Assembly: GCA_002689905.1 (NCBI GenBank) | Contig: NZIN01000021.1 | Coordinates: forward strand, 1-32,523 | DNA length: 32,523 nt | Direction: 5' to 3' | Origin: Rickettsiales bacterium | GTDB lineage: Bacteria; Pseudomonadota; Alphaproteobacteria; TMED109 | In this document: positions 22,824 through 29,700 of the stretch, piece after piece | How positions within the stretch are numbered: position 1 is the first letter of the stretch | How the letters are laid out: the number at the start of each line of letters is the position of its first letter | Made by a program: the position numbers and the translations under genes | Notes under the pieces: generated by a model | Told to the model about the DNA's origin: nothing | Seen by the model: the letters and a program-made list of their open reading frames with translations, nothing else | The model's database searches: none

Positions 22824-23876
22824 ATGCGAGAGTTCTTATTAGACCCCAAAAGAGACCCCGAACAAGAGTACACAATTCATCTATTTGAATTTTGTAATTT
22901 AAGGTGTGCTTTCTGTTGGCAAAATCACGAAGACACAATTGGCATTGACAATGTAATGAATAAACTTCCGTCAGTAGAGAAGTTTATATCAAAAGAGTTA
23001 ATGCAAAAAGTTACCTTTAACATAATGGGTGGCGAAGTCTTTGCACCTGCAATTTATAATAGAAACTTAAACGAGGGTTACAAACTATTTGTAAAAGGCA
23101 TACAAAAAATATGCGACCATTACGATAAGAAATGTGTAATGAATTGGGTATCTAATTTAGTTACTACAGAAGATGGTAATGAGTTAATAAGAGATTTAAT
23201 ATCTTGGTCAAGAGAAGAAGGTATAGAAACAAGACTTACTACAAGTTATGACCCTAGAGGTAGATTTAATAAAAAAGATTTTGAGATATTTAAATCAAAT
23301 GTAGAATATTGGGGAGACGAAGTAACTTGTTTTTCTTGTCTATTGACAAAACCTAATATCAATTATTATTTAAATGAAGGTGATGAATACTTTGATTATC
23401 TGTATAAACAAGGTAAGTATATTTACTTTGATTATTATATGCCAGATGAACACGCAAAGTTTAATATGCCTAGTGATGAATTACTATTAAAGTTTTTTAA
23501 ACATTGTGTTGACAAATATCCAAATGTTCATCCTGTTAGAGATTGGATATTCAACAAAAAGAATTTTGCAAGTTGCAGAGTTTCTAAATTAATATTAGCA
23601 GATGGTACATTATGTCAATGTGGAAATTTAGTACAGAGTGAAAAATCATTAAGTCAATATAAATCTCCAATCAAAAGAAAAGACAATAGTATAATAGAAA
23701 ATTCTTTTTTAGAAAAGTATAATTGTGCTAGTTGTGAATTTTTAGATAGATGTACACTTGGTTGTTTTATGAACCACGATTATAGATATAAGGAGGAGTT
23801 GAATGAGTGTGTCTACAAACTTACGCACAGATATATTGAAGATGTACGACTACAGCGAAACTATATCGCTACCTAA
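22824..23876 (+). CDS. Radical SAM / SPASM-type protein 2 (350 aa)
   Basis: HLFEFCNLRCAFCWQ supplies C24, C28 and C31 of the radical SAM CxxxCxxC motif, and IMGGE (67-71) is the SAM-binding GGE element. The C-terminal third holds FASCRV, DGTLCQCGN, NCASCEFLDRCTLGCF and NECVYK, a SPASM-type set of about nine cysteines for auxiliary clusters. TAGGAG precedes the ATG. It is only distantly similar to radical SAM protein 1, so it is probably not a recent duplicate. The end overlaps the next gene by 74 bases, an unusually long overlap. The substrate is unknown; candidates are neighbouring unknown proteins or fibre proteins. Confidence 0.88.
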   Translation: MREFLLDPKRDPEQEYTIHLFEFCNLRCAFCWQNHEDTIGIDNVMNKLPSVEKFISKELMQKVTFNIMGGEVFAPAIYNRNLNEGYKLFVKGIQKICDHYDKKCVMNWVSNLVTTEDGNELIRDLISWSREEGIETRLTTSYDPRGRFNKKDFEIFKSNVEYWGDEVTCFSCLLTKPNINYYLNEGDEYFDYLYKQGKYIYFDYYMPDEHAKFNMPSDELLLKFFKHCVDKYPNVHPVRDWIFNKKNFASCRVSKLILADGTLCQCGNLVQSEKSLSQYKSPIKRKDNSIIENSFLEKYNCASCEFLDRCTLGCFMNHDYRYKEELNECVYKLTHRYIEDVRLQRNYIAT

Positions 23877-24384
23877 AATCAATACACCTGATAATGTTGA
23901 TGTTGTATTAGATAACATACCAACAAAATATCCTTATCTACCTAGATTGTGTAACAAACAAGGAATAGTATTAGTATGGTGGGGTACAAAAGATACTGAC
24001 CCAGAGATTTACGAAGACGCAATTAATAGTAAAGACGAAGAACAATGGTTAACTTTAAACGATAATAAAAAATTAATAAAAGGTCTTGCAATGGTACACA
24101 CATATGATAATGAAGTAATTGTTAGTTGTATTAAGTATGCAGGATATATGAATAGAAAACCTTGGAAAGAAGTCTTATCATTTCTTGAAAATATATATTC
24201 TACACTAGTAAATTTATATGGCAATCGTAAGATGATAATTCCTTCAGGTTCTTATTTAGAGCATATTCATTTAACAATGAACCAAATGAAAATACAAAGA
24301 CAACCTTACCACTATAAGAATATGAGAAGATATGGTTTTAAGAAACAGGATAATTATTGGGTAAGAAATGGGACCGAAATATAA
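23803..24384 (+). CDS. Hypothetical protein (193 aa), possibly GNAT-like
   Basis: A 193-residue protein. The start at ATG 23803 is supported by AAGGAGGAG ten bases upstream, despite a 74-base overlap with the radical SAM gene. An in-frame ATG at 23842 is a shorter option. Visible parts are KYPYLPRLCNKQGIVLVWWG, a central beta region (AMVHTYDNEVIVSCIKYAGY) and an ending RRYGFKKQDNYWVRN. The last element resembles the GF-K-x...YW end of GNAT acetyltransferases, but the acetyl-CoA loop (Q/RxxGxG/A) is not apparent. I treat the function as unknown. Its context is modification genes. Confidence 0.7.
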   Translation: MSVSTNLRTDILKMYDYSETISLPKINTPDNVDVVLDNIPTKYPYLPRLCNKQGIVLVWWGTKDTDPEIYEDAINSKDEEQWLTLNDNKKLIKGLAMVHTYDNEVIVSCIKYAGYMNRKPWKEVLSFLENIYSTLVNLYGNRKMIIPSGSYLEHIHLTMNQMKIQRQPYHYKNMRRYGFKKQDNYWVRNGTEI

Positions 24385-24493
24385 AAAATATATTTTGTAT
24401 GACAAGAATGGTAAAGTTATTATTATTACAACTGATAAAAAAGTTTACTATTACTATAAGGTAAAATATGGACTTAATAATAAAACCAACTGA
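24368..24493 (+). CDS. Possible small basic protein bridging two genes (41 aa)
   Basis: ATG at 24368 to TGA at 24491-24493 encodes a Lys/Tyr-rich peptide starting MGPKYKKYILYDKNGKVIII and ending KYGLNNKTN. It overlaps the end of the previous gene by 17 bases and the start of radical SAM gene 3 by 26, exactly filling the 83-base space between them. YDKNGKVIIITTDKKVYYYY reads like a beta hairpin. There is no clear ribosome binding site. Plausible because the gap is otherwise unused in such a compact genome. Confidence 0.4.
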   Translation: MGPKYKKYILYDKNGKVIIITTDKKVYYYYKVKYGLNNKTN

Positions 24494-25562
24494 ATTATGT
24501 AATTTCAAATGTACTTTTTGTTCTAGCACACAATTAACAAATGAAAAAAAGAATTGGTTAAAACACGACCAGATATTTGAGTTTCTAACTAGATTTCCTG
24601 AAACTAAAACTATCATCGTAAATGGTGGTGACCCATTGATGATGGCACCTGATTATTATTGGAAGATTATAAAATGGTTAGACGAGAGAGATTATTCTAC
24701 TTCACTTGCATTAACAACAAACTTATGGCCGTTCTATAAGAAACCTAGTCTATGGGTTGACTTATTTAATAATGATAGAGTAGGTGTTACTACTTCATTT
24801 CAATATGGTGGTGGTAGATTAAAAGGCGACTATACAGAGTTTACAGAAGAAGACTTTTGGAAGTGTTCAAATGCAATGTTAGAGTATTGTAATTATAGAC
24901 CAGATTTTATATCTGTTATTACAAGAGAGAATGAACACAACGCAATTAAAAATGTAGAGTTGGCAAAGTATATGTCAGAAGATGTACAACCACAAGGTAC
25001 TCTTCATAACTTCTGGCGACAAGAAAAAACAGGTGTAGAATGTAAACTAAATTATGCGATGATGAGTGGCGAACAGGAAGAGCCGTTTTTGTTATCGGAT
25101 ATATATTCTTATTATGTAGAAATATATAACAAAGGTTTAGCACCTTGGGAATTTAATACTAGACAAATGATGTTAGCAATAGGTGACCGTGCTACAACTT
25201 GTCCTTTAAGTAGAAAATGTGATGAAGGTATCAGATGTCTACAACCCGATGGTGACTATTATAGTTGTGGTGCTTTTGGTGATGATAAAGATAAGGCAAT
25301 AGATTTTAAAGAAGAAATGTCAGGTAAGTTTTTTACTCCCTTACAAGACGACATAAAATTAAGTACAATGAAAAAGGGTTGTTATACTTGCCCTATGTTT
25401 AATATATGTAATGGTTGCAGAAAGACTATTAAAGATTATAAAGAGGCAGGTGTTGTAGAAAAACATTGTGAAAAAATGAAGACTATAGGTAAATATATTT
25501 TAAGAGCAAATAAAAGTGATTTACAGATGACGCCATATGTAAATGAGGAGGCAACTTGGTAA
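24468..25562 (+). CDS. Radical SAM / SPASM-type protein 3 (364 aa)
   Basis: The radical SAM motif comes very early: ELCNFKCTFCSS gives C11, C15 and C18. NGGDP at 52-56 is the GGE-type element with Asp. The C-terminal half contains TTCPLSRKCDEGIRCLQPDG, then YYSCGAFG, KKGCYTCPMFNICNGCRK and EKHCEKMK, a rich SPASM set. These proteins typically hold one or two auxiliary [4Fe-4S] clusters near a peptide substrate. AAGG lies before the ATG. The C-terminal tail extends about 25 residues past the last Cys. Its stop overlaps the TTG start of the 2OG oxygenase gene, implying coupled synthesis. Confidence 0.88.
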   Translation: MDLIIKPTELCNFKCTFCSSTQLTNEKKNWLKHDQIFEFLTRFPETKTIIVNGGDPLMMAPDYYWKIIKWLDERDYSTSLALTTNLWPFYKKPSLWVDLFNNDRVGVTTSFQYGGGRLKGDYTEFTEEDFWKCSNAMLEYCNYRPDFISVITRENEHNAIKNVELAKYMSEDVQPQGTLHNFWRQEKTGVECKLNYAMMSGEQEEPFLLSDIYSYYVEIYNKGLAPWEFNTRQMMLAIGDRATTCPLSRKCDEGIRCLQPDGDYYSCGAFGDDKDKAIDFKEEMSGKFFTPLQDDIKLSTMKKGCYTCPMFNICNGCRKTIKDYKEAGVVEKHCEKMKTIGKYILRANKSDLQMTPYVNEEATW

Positions 25563-26089
25563 AACATATAGAAAATGTTTTAGTTAACGGTGTATTTCCA
25601 CACAACGATAGAGTGCCGTTTGCATTTTTTGAAGGTATAGAAATACCTTTTAGAAATGTAGGTGAATATGGAGTTGCTGTACATACACCACAATTAGACA
25701 ACGCAATCAAAATATGCCATAATTATTTAGGTGATAAATATATTAAACTGCTGTCTAACAAATATAGTTTATATGGACAACCAGAAATAGTTAATGGTGT
25801 TGACGCACCATCTACTAATTGGCATAATGATTTGAAAGAAGGAGCAAATGTTGCTATATTAATGTATTTTACAAGTGCAAGTACACCAAAGACTGGTGGT
25901 TGTCTAAAAGTAAGAAATGCAGAAACAAAAAGTTTGAGTTGTATGATATACCCAGCGAAAGCAGATTTAGTTATTTTAAATCACAACAAAGTCTGGGAAC
26001 ATAAAGTTGAAGAATTTAAAAGAACCGTAGACGAAACAGGTATCTTTTCAGATGAACGAATAGTAGGATGTTTTGATTTTAATATATGA
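25556..26089 (+). CDS. 2OG-Fe(II) dioxygenase-like protein (177 aa), TTG start
   Basis: The fold is a double-stranded beta helix. NWHNDLKEGANVAILMYF gives the H90-x-D92 iron pair, TPKTGGCLKVR (110-120) is the typical Gly-Gly turn, NHNKVWEHKVEE supplies the distal H149, and ERIVGCFDF supplies R168 for the 2-oxoglutarate carboxylate. This is the pattern of phage and prolyl-hydroxylase-like 2OG oxygenases, which hydroxylate protein side chains or nucleic acids. The TTG start at 25556 is chosen because GAGGAGG lies just before it and it overlaps the radical SAM stop. The stop overlaps the next start (ATGA). Substrate unknown; a virion protein is my guess. Confidence 0.82.
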   Translation: MVKHIENVLVNGVFPHNDRVPFAFFEGIEIPFRNVGEYGVAVHTPQLDNAIKICHNYLGDKYIKLLSNKYSLYGQPEIVNGVDAPSTNWHNDLKEGANVAILMYFTSASTPKTGGCLKVRNAETKSLSCMIYPAKADLVILNHNKVWEHKVEEFKRTVDETGIFSDERIVGCFDFNI

Positions 26090-26655
26090 AAAATAAGTTA
26101 TTTCCAAATGGCAGAATACACGCCTCTGAAGAACAAGATTTAGATTACTCAAATGGGTACCTTGCATTATCAGTAAGTCCGTTTGATAAAAATTTTGATA
26201 AAGAAGTTGAGAAAGGTGTATTATCTCATTGCCACGAATTTATAAGAAAAGGTTTTTTACCTATATCAAGTTGTGAAGGACATTTCACAAAGAAACATTA
26301 TATGCCATTTTATATTATGATTGCAATTGGTGGTAAAAATAGATTAGATAGAATAAATGATATAATTAATAAGACAAGTAAAATACCTGGCATACATTAT
26401 AAGATTGCTGAACAACAAGCAAATGTAAAAGGTGATATAAGAGTTAATTATAGTTTAGAAAAAGAACAAGAGTATGCTGAATTAAATAGATTGTTTATGA
26501 GAAATCATCAAGAGTATACTTATCTCTGGATAGGTTTATTTAAAGATGATAGAAATTGGAAACAAAATTTTGTAAGAAGAATAATGTTTAATAAATGTAA
26601 GAAGATGTTACTAAAAAGTATTGAGGAATTTGATTATGACGCTGCCGAAGATTAA
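26086..26655 (+). CDS. Hypothetical protein with SCEGHF motif (189 aa)
   Basis: A basic 189-residue protein. The most striking segment is CHEFIRKGFLPISSCEGHF (about 49-67), which places Cys and His residues in a probable active or metal site. Weak similarity in style to the SCSGR element of TYW3-like proteins is possible, but I would not claim it. The second half is rich in helices and Lys/Arg (LFMRNHQEYTYLWIGLFKDD, later MFNKCKKMLLKS). It starts within the stop of the 2OG oxygenase gene (ATGA) and overlaps radical SAM gene 4, so it belongs to the same translational string. Confidence 0.7.
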   Translation: MKNKLFPNGRIHASEEQDLDYSNGYLALSVSPFDKNFDKEVEKGVLSHCHEFIRKGFLPISSCEGHFTKKHYMPFYIMIAIGGKNRLDRINDIINKTSKIPGIHYKIAEQQANVKGDIRVNYSLEKEQEYAELNRLFMRNHQEYTYLWIGLFKDDRNWKQNFVRRIMFNKCKKMLLKSIEEFDYDAAED

Positions 26656-27589
26656 CCTATCAATTAATCCATCGTATCATTGTAACTTTAGATGTCATTG
26701 GTGTTATCTTACACCTGAACAACTAGGTGATACAAAAACTATAGACCATATAAGACTAAATGACTTATTGGCTGAAGTTGCTACACATAGAGAAATAAAT
26801 CATATTGATTTGTATGGTGGTGAGATAGGTATATTAAAGAAAGACAAATTACAAGCAATAACTAATACAATAAAATTTTATTATAAAGATAAGATAAACA
26901 TAAACACAAATTTATCTGTATTAAGAGAAGAGTTTTTTAATCCTGAATATTATTTAAGTGTATCTTGGGATTTAACTACTAGACAAGATTATCGTTTAGT
27001 AAGAGAGAATATGGCAAAGTTGCCTGTAGACTTTTCAGTACTATGTCTTGCAACTAGAGAAGTAATGGCACATAGTGGTGAACACTTTTGGACTATGATG
27101 AATAGAATAAAATTTGAGAATAGTCATATGCAAAGTGTTGAGATAAAACCATATAGTAGTAATCAAGCAAATGACCTTAAAGTAAAGGATTCAGAATATG
27201 AAGATTATATTTTAAAATTACTACAAGATGAAGACGCAACTAAACGAGGTGACTATCAATTTGTAAATAGAGACTTAATTAAAGAAAGTCTAAACGGACA
27301 AAACAACGCATACAGCGATGACCATTTATATATTACGCCAAATGGTAAACTTGCTGTGTTAGATTTTGACGAAGACGATAAAGAATTCTTTTTAGAGTTA
27401 GATAGTTTCGCAGATTATGAAGTATGGTGTCAAAAAGAAAAAGAAAAGAATATATCTGATATATGTCGTAAGTGTGAATATCTTGGTAGATGTTTAACTG
27501 AACATTACAGATATGTAAAAGATTTAACTGACGGCTGCAATGGGTATAGGTATCTGTTAGATACTTTTAAAATGAGATATGGCAAATAG
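26636..27589 (+). CDS. Radical SAM / SPASM-like protein 4 (317 aa)
   Basis: NPSYHCNFRCHWCYLTP supplies C16, C20 and C23 of the radical SAM motif, and YGGEI (60-64) the SAM-binding element. The C-terminal Cys set is small: SDICRKCEYLGRCLTEHYRY and DGCNGY, a reduced SPASM/twitch-like region that may hold only one auxiliary cluster. DDHLYITPNGKLAVLDFDED before it is the usual beta element of such domains. I chose ATG 26636 with GAGG nine bases upstream; an in-frame TTG at 26621 would add five residues. It overlaps the genes on both sides. The four radical SAM proteins differ clearly in length and Cys layout. Confidence 0.85.
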   Translation: MTLPKINLSINPSYHCNFRCHWCYLTPEQLGDTKTIDHIRLNDLLAEVATHREINHIDLYGGEIGILKKDKLQAITNTIKFYYKDKININTNLSVLREEFFNPEYYLSVSWDLTTRQDYRLVRENMAKLPVDFSVLCLATREVMAHSGEHFWTMMNRIKFENSHMQSVEIKPYSSNQANDLKVKDSEYEDYILKLLQDEDATKRGDYQFVNRDLIKESLNGQNNAYSDDHLYITPNGKLAVLDFDEDDKEFFLELDSFADYEVWCQKEKEKNISDICRKCEYLGRCLTEHYRYVKDLTDGCNGYRYLLDTFKMRYGK

Positions 27590-28373
27590 AGCATTTTGTA
27601 TTGGTAACGGAAAAAGTAGAAGAGGTTTTAATCTAAATAAGTTAAAACCTAGAGGCACAATATTAGGTTGCAATAATTTATATAAAGATTTTGCACCAGA
27701 TGTATTAGTTGCAATTGACCACCCTATTATGCACAACATATATCAAAGTGGTTATTGTTATAATGCAAGATGTTATTTCAGAAGTTGGTCTACTATACCT
27801 GGTGAGAATTTTGAACAATTGATATTAAGTATGTTTCCTGAATATAGACATTTAAGAGCAATACGACAATCAGGTAAACTAATTGAGAACGGCAGACAAG
27901 GTGCAAAAGAATTTGTATTACACGGATACAACGATAAACAAACAAATGAAAATTTAGTATCTGTATCTTGGGTAACAAGTGATAAGGTTTTGAATATTAC
28001 AGATTTAATAAGAGAACCTGAACAAGAACATTGGTCGGCAGGACCTATGAGTGGTTATGTTGCTTGTAATACGATAGACGAAATGAAAGAAATTTATCTA
28101 ATAGGTCACGACTTGTATAGTATGGATAATAAATTTAATAACATCTATGCTGGTCAACCTTATTATAAATCTGATACTCATCCGTCTAACTATTATATTC
28201 AACAATGGATATATCAATGGAAGAAGTTATTTAAGTGGTATCATCATATTAAGTTTTATAAAGTGAATAGAAAGAATATGTTAAATGTCAATATTCCTGA
28301 ATGGAATGATTGCAAGAATTTGGAGTATATAAGTTATGAAAGAATGGAAAGTCAAACAAGAAATTTACCATAG
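27579..28373 (+). CDS. Rossmann-type protein, possibly glycosyltransferase or DUF115-like (264 aa)
   Basis: The N-terminus reads FCIGNGKSRRGFNLNKLKPR, GTILGCNNLYKDFAPDVLVA and IDHP. The opening GNGxS turn, a second strand ending in GCNNLY, and VLVAIDHP resemble GT42-type sialyltransferases and DUF115/MptE-like proteins. These bind a nucleotide-sugar or pterin-like substrate at the first turn. The C-terminal half (EIYLIGHDLYSMDNKFNNIY) keeps an IGHD motif also seen in such families. Similar proteins occur in marine phage genomes. A role in glycosylating fibres or cell surface is inference. It overlaps the radical SAM gene 4 end by 11 bases. Confidence 0.6.
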   Translation: MANRAFCIGNGKSRRGFNLNKLKPRGTILGCNNLYKDFAPDVLVAIDHPIMHNIYQSGYCYNARCYFRSWSTIPGENFEQLILSMFPEYRHLRAIRQSGKLIENGRQGAKEFVLHGYNDKQTNENLVSVSWVTSDKVLNITDLIREPEQEHWSAGPMSGYVACNTIDEMKEIYLIGHDLYSMDNKFNNIYAGQPYYKSDTHPSNYYIQQWIYQWKKLFKWYHHIKFYKVNRKNMLNVNIPEWNDCKNLEYISYERMESQTRNLP

Positions 28374-28770
28374 ATTGAATCCGACACACTCGGATACTTT
28401 ATATGATAAAGAAATATCTCTTATATGGGATAAGAAAGATATTATAGATTGGGCGATTAGACATTGGAACGAAAAAGTTGATAAGTTTATATACCCAGCG
28501 AAAAGTTATTGTGTAGCGATATGTTATGCAAAATGGATAGAGAGAGATTATGGAGATAAGTTTTATGACTTATTAAATGATGAGGCGTTATTGTATAGCA
28601 ATGACCCATACTTTGAAACATATAATAAAAGTAAAGAAATATATGACCCTATTATTAAAGCATTCCCAGATAGTGAAATGAAAGGAATGATACCAGATAT
28701 TAGAGGTTATTATGATAAAGAAATAAAGTATGATACTGGAATCAGTATAAATAGTAATATAAGGAGATAA
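28336..28770 (+). CDS. Hypothetical protein (144 aa)
   Basis: A soluble, charged protein rich in aromatic residues, mostly helical: DKKDIIDWAIRHWNEKVDKF, then YCVAICYAKWIERDYGDKFY. It ends YDTGISINSNIRR. It overlaps the preceding gene by 38 bases; GGAG lies about 12 bases upstream of ATG 28336. It is the last gene of the accessory block; the late octamer at 28746 lies inside its 3' end. No motif or family recognised. Confidence 0.68.
   Translation: MKEWKVKQEIYHRLNPTHSDTLYDKEISLIWDKKDIIDWAIRHWNEKVDKFIYPAKSYCVAICYAKWIERDYGDKFYDLLNDEALLYSNDPYFETYNKSKEIYDPIIKAFPDSEMKGMIPDIRGYYDKEIKYDTGISINSNIRR
28746..28753 (+). promoter_or_regulatory. T4-type late promoter octamer
   Basis: TATAAATA inside the 3' end of the preceding gene, 28 bases before ATG 28774 and followed by AAGGAGA. 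The spacing matches the other late boxes, so it likely marks the start of the right-hand virion block. Confidence 0.7.
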
Positions 28771-28773
28771 ATT

Positions 28774-29013
28774 ATGGCTATTAAGATAAATGGTAAAGAG
28801 TACGATGAGAACACTTTTGACGATAAGACTAAAAATTATGTAATTGCGAGACAAGAGTTGGTTCAAAATCGTGCAAGGTTAGAAGTTGAGGCGGAAAAGA
28901 TTAATGTATTGATAAATTATTACAATGCTAAAATCTGCGACTTTTTGGGAATAGACCCAAATGTCAAAGCTCCAGAGACTACCGAAGAAGTTAAAACAGA
29001 AAAAACGGAATAG
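28774..29013 (+). CDS. Small DUF6447-like protein (79 aa)
   Basis: Begins MAIKINGKEYDENTFDDKTK, a beta hairpin followed by a long helix (ARQELVQNRARLEVEAEKIN) and a Thr/Glu-rich tail (PETTEEVKTEKTE). The I-K-I-N-G-K-E-Y-D start is common to a family of small phage proteins that I recall as DUF6447. The helix has coiled-coil character. Good AAGGAGA ribosome site. It sits just before virion genes; function unknown. Confidence 0.75.
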   Translation: MAIKINGKEYDENTFDDKTKNYVIARQELVQNRARLEVEAEKINVLINYYNAKICDFLGIDPNVKAPETTEEVKTEKTE

Positions 29014-29016
29014 AAA

Positions 29017-29358
29017 ATGGCGGCGATTGCTAATTTAAGGATAGACCAGGGAACAACATTCTCTAGTAATGTAACTCTTGCAGGAAATGAAGGCGCTATG
29101 TTTGACCTTACAGGTCATACAGCGGCTGCTAAGATGGCAAAAGGGTACGAAAGTACTAAAACACGAACAACTATCACAACTGCGATTGCTAACCCTACAA
29201 CAGGTATTATTACACTTTCACTAACTGCGGCTCAGACAAGTGCCCTTGACGCACCTGCGAGATATGTTTATGATGTAGAGGTCACTAGAACCTCTGACGG
29301 AATGATTACAAGAGTTATTGAAGGCATAATAACTATACGCCCAAATGTTACTATTTAA
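29017..29358 (+). CDS. Virion structural protein, Ig/beta-sandwich-like (113 aa)
   Basis: A 113-residue all-beta protein. It has ANLRIDQGTTFSSNVTLAGN, then the Gly/Ala-rich middle and YVYDVEVTRTSDGMITRVIE, and ends GIITIRPNVTI. This is the layout of small phage tail/neck proteins of BppU-N type (linear drug-like DQGTTF start and G-x-I-x-I-x-P end), which form fibre adaptors. It lies three bases after the previous stop and 71 bases before the next late-promoter gene. Confidence 0.7.
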   Translation: MAAIANLRIDQGTTFSSNVTLAGNEGAMFDLTGHTAAAKMAKGYESTKTRTTITTAIANPTTGIITLSLTAAQTSALDAPARYVYDVEVTRTSDGMITRVIEGIITIRPNVTI

Positions 29359-29397
29359 ATTTTTCTAAATACTAGTAAGTTTTGAAGACCCTTCGGT

Positions 29398-29405
29398 TAT
29401 AAATA
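29398..29405 (+). promoter_or_regulatory. T4-type late promoter octamer
   Basis: TATAAATA 32 bases before the GTG start at 29430, in the 71-base gap after the previous gene. AAGGGAG follows as ribosome binding site. Confidence 0.78.
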
Positions 29406-29429
29406 TTAACAATTAAGGGAGAAAACCAA

Positions 29430-29687
29430 GTGGCGCAAATTAAAGCAAGAATAGATAGTACAATATCCAGACCGCAACAAGTATCAGTTACTATGCCTGC
29501 TGGGGCTCAGTCTCAAACGGCTGTAACCAATTCTACTTTAAAGTTGAGATTACTGGCAGATGTAGACGCTGGTACCTTGGCTGATGGTTCTATGATACAA
29601 TACTCGTCAACAAGTGATAAGTTTGTTGTGAGAGACGAGATATCTACTACCACAGGTTCAATAACACTAAACGGCGGAAGTTTTTAA
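29430..29687 (+). CDS. Small virion protein (85 aa), GTG start
   Basis: Starts at GTG 29430, supported by AAGGGAG and a late octamer. The product begins MAQIKARIDSTISRPQQVSV, has LRLLADVDAGTLADGSMIQY in the middle and ends GSITLNGGSF. The DADGSMIQYSSTSDKFV type of sequence (strand-turn-strand with 'tossed' Asp) occurs in fibre shaft proteins, so an adaptor or fibre-associated role is likely. No enzyme motif. Confidence 0.7.
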   Translation: MAQIKARIDSTISRPQQVSVTMPAGAQSQTAVTNSTLKLRLLADVDAGTLADGSMIQYSSTSDKFVVRDEISTTTGSITLNGGSF

Positions 29688-29700
29688 AGGGTAAAGCACT

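Noticed and set aside
18529-28770. Whole accessory block as an integrated mobile element
   Set aside because: No integrase, transposase, homing endonuclease, terminal repeats or attachment sites were seen, and base composition looks like that of the neighbours.
29384-29394. Small hairpin GAAG-ACC-CTTC before the late promoter at 29398
   Set aside because: Only a four-base stem and no T run on either side; not a convincing terminator.
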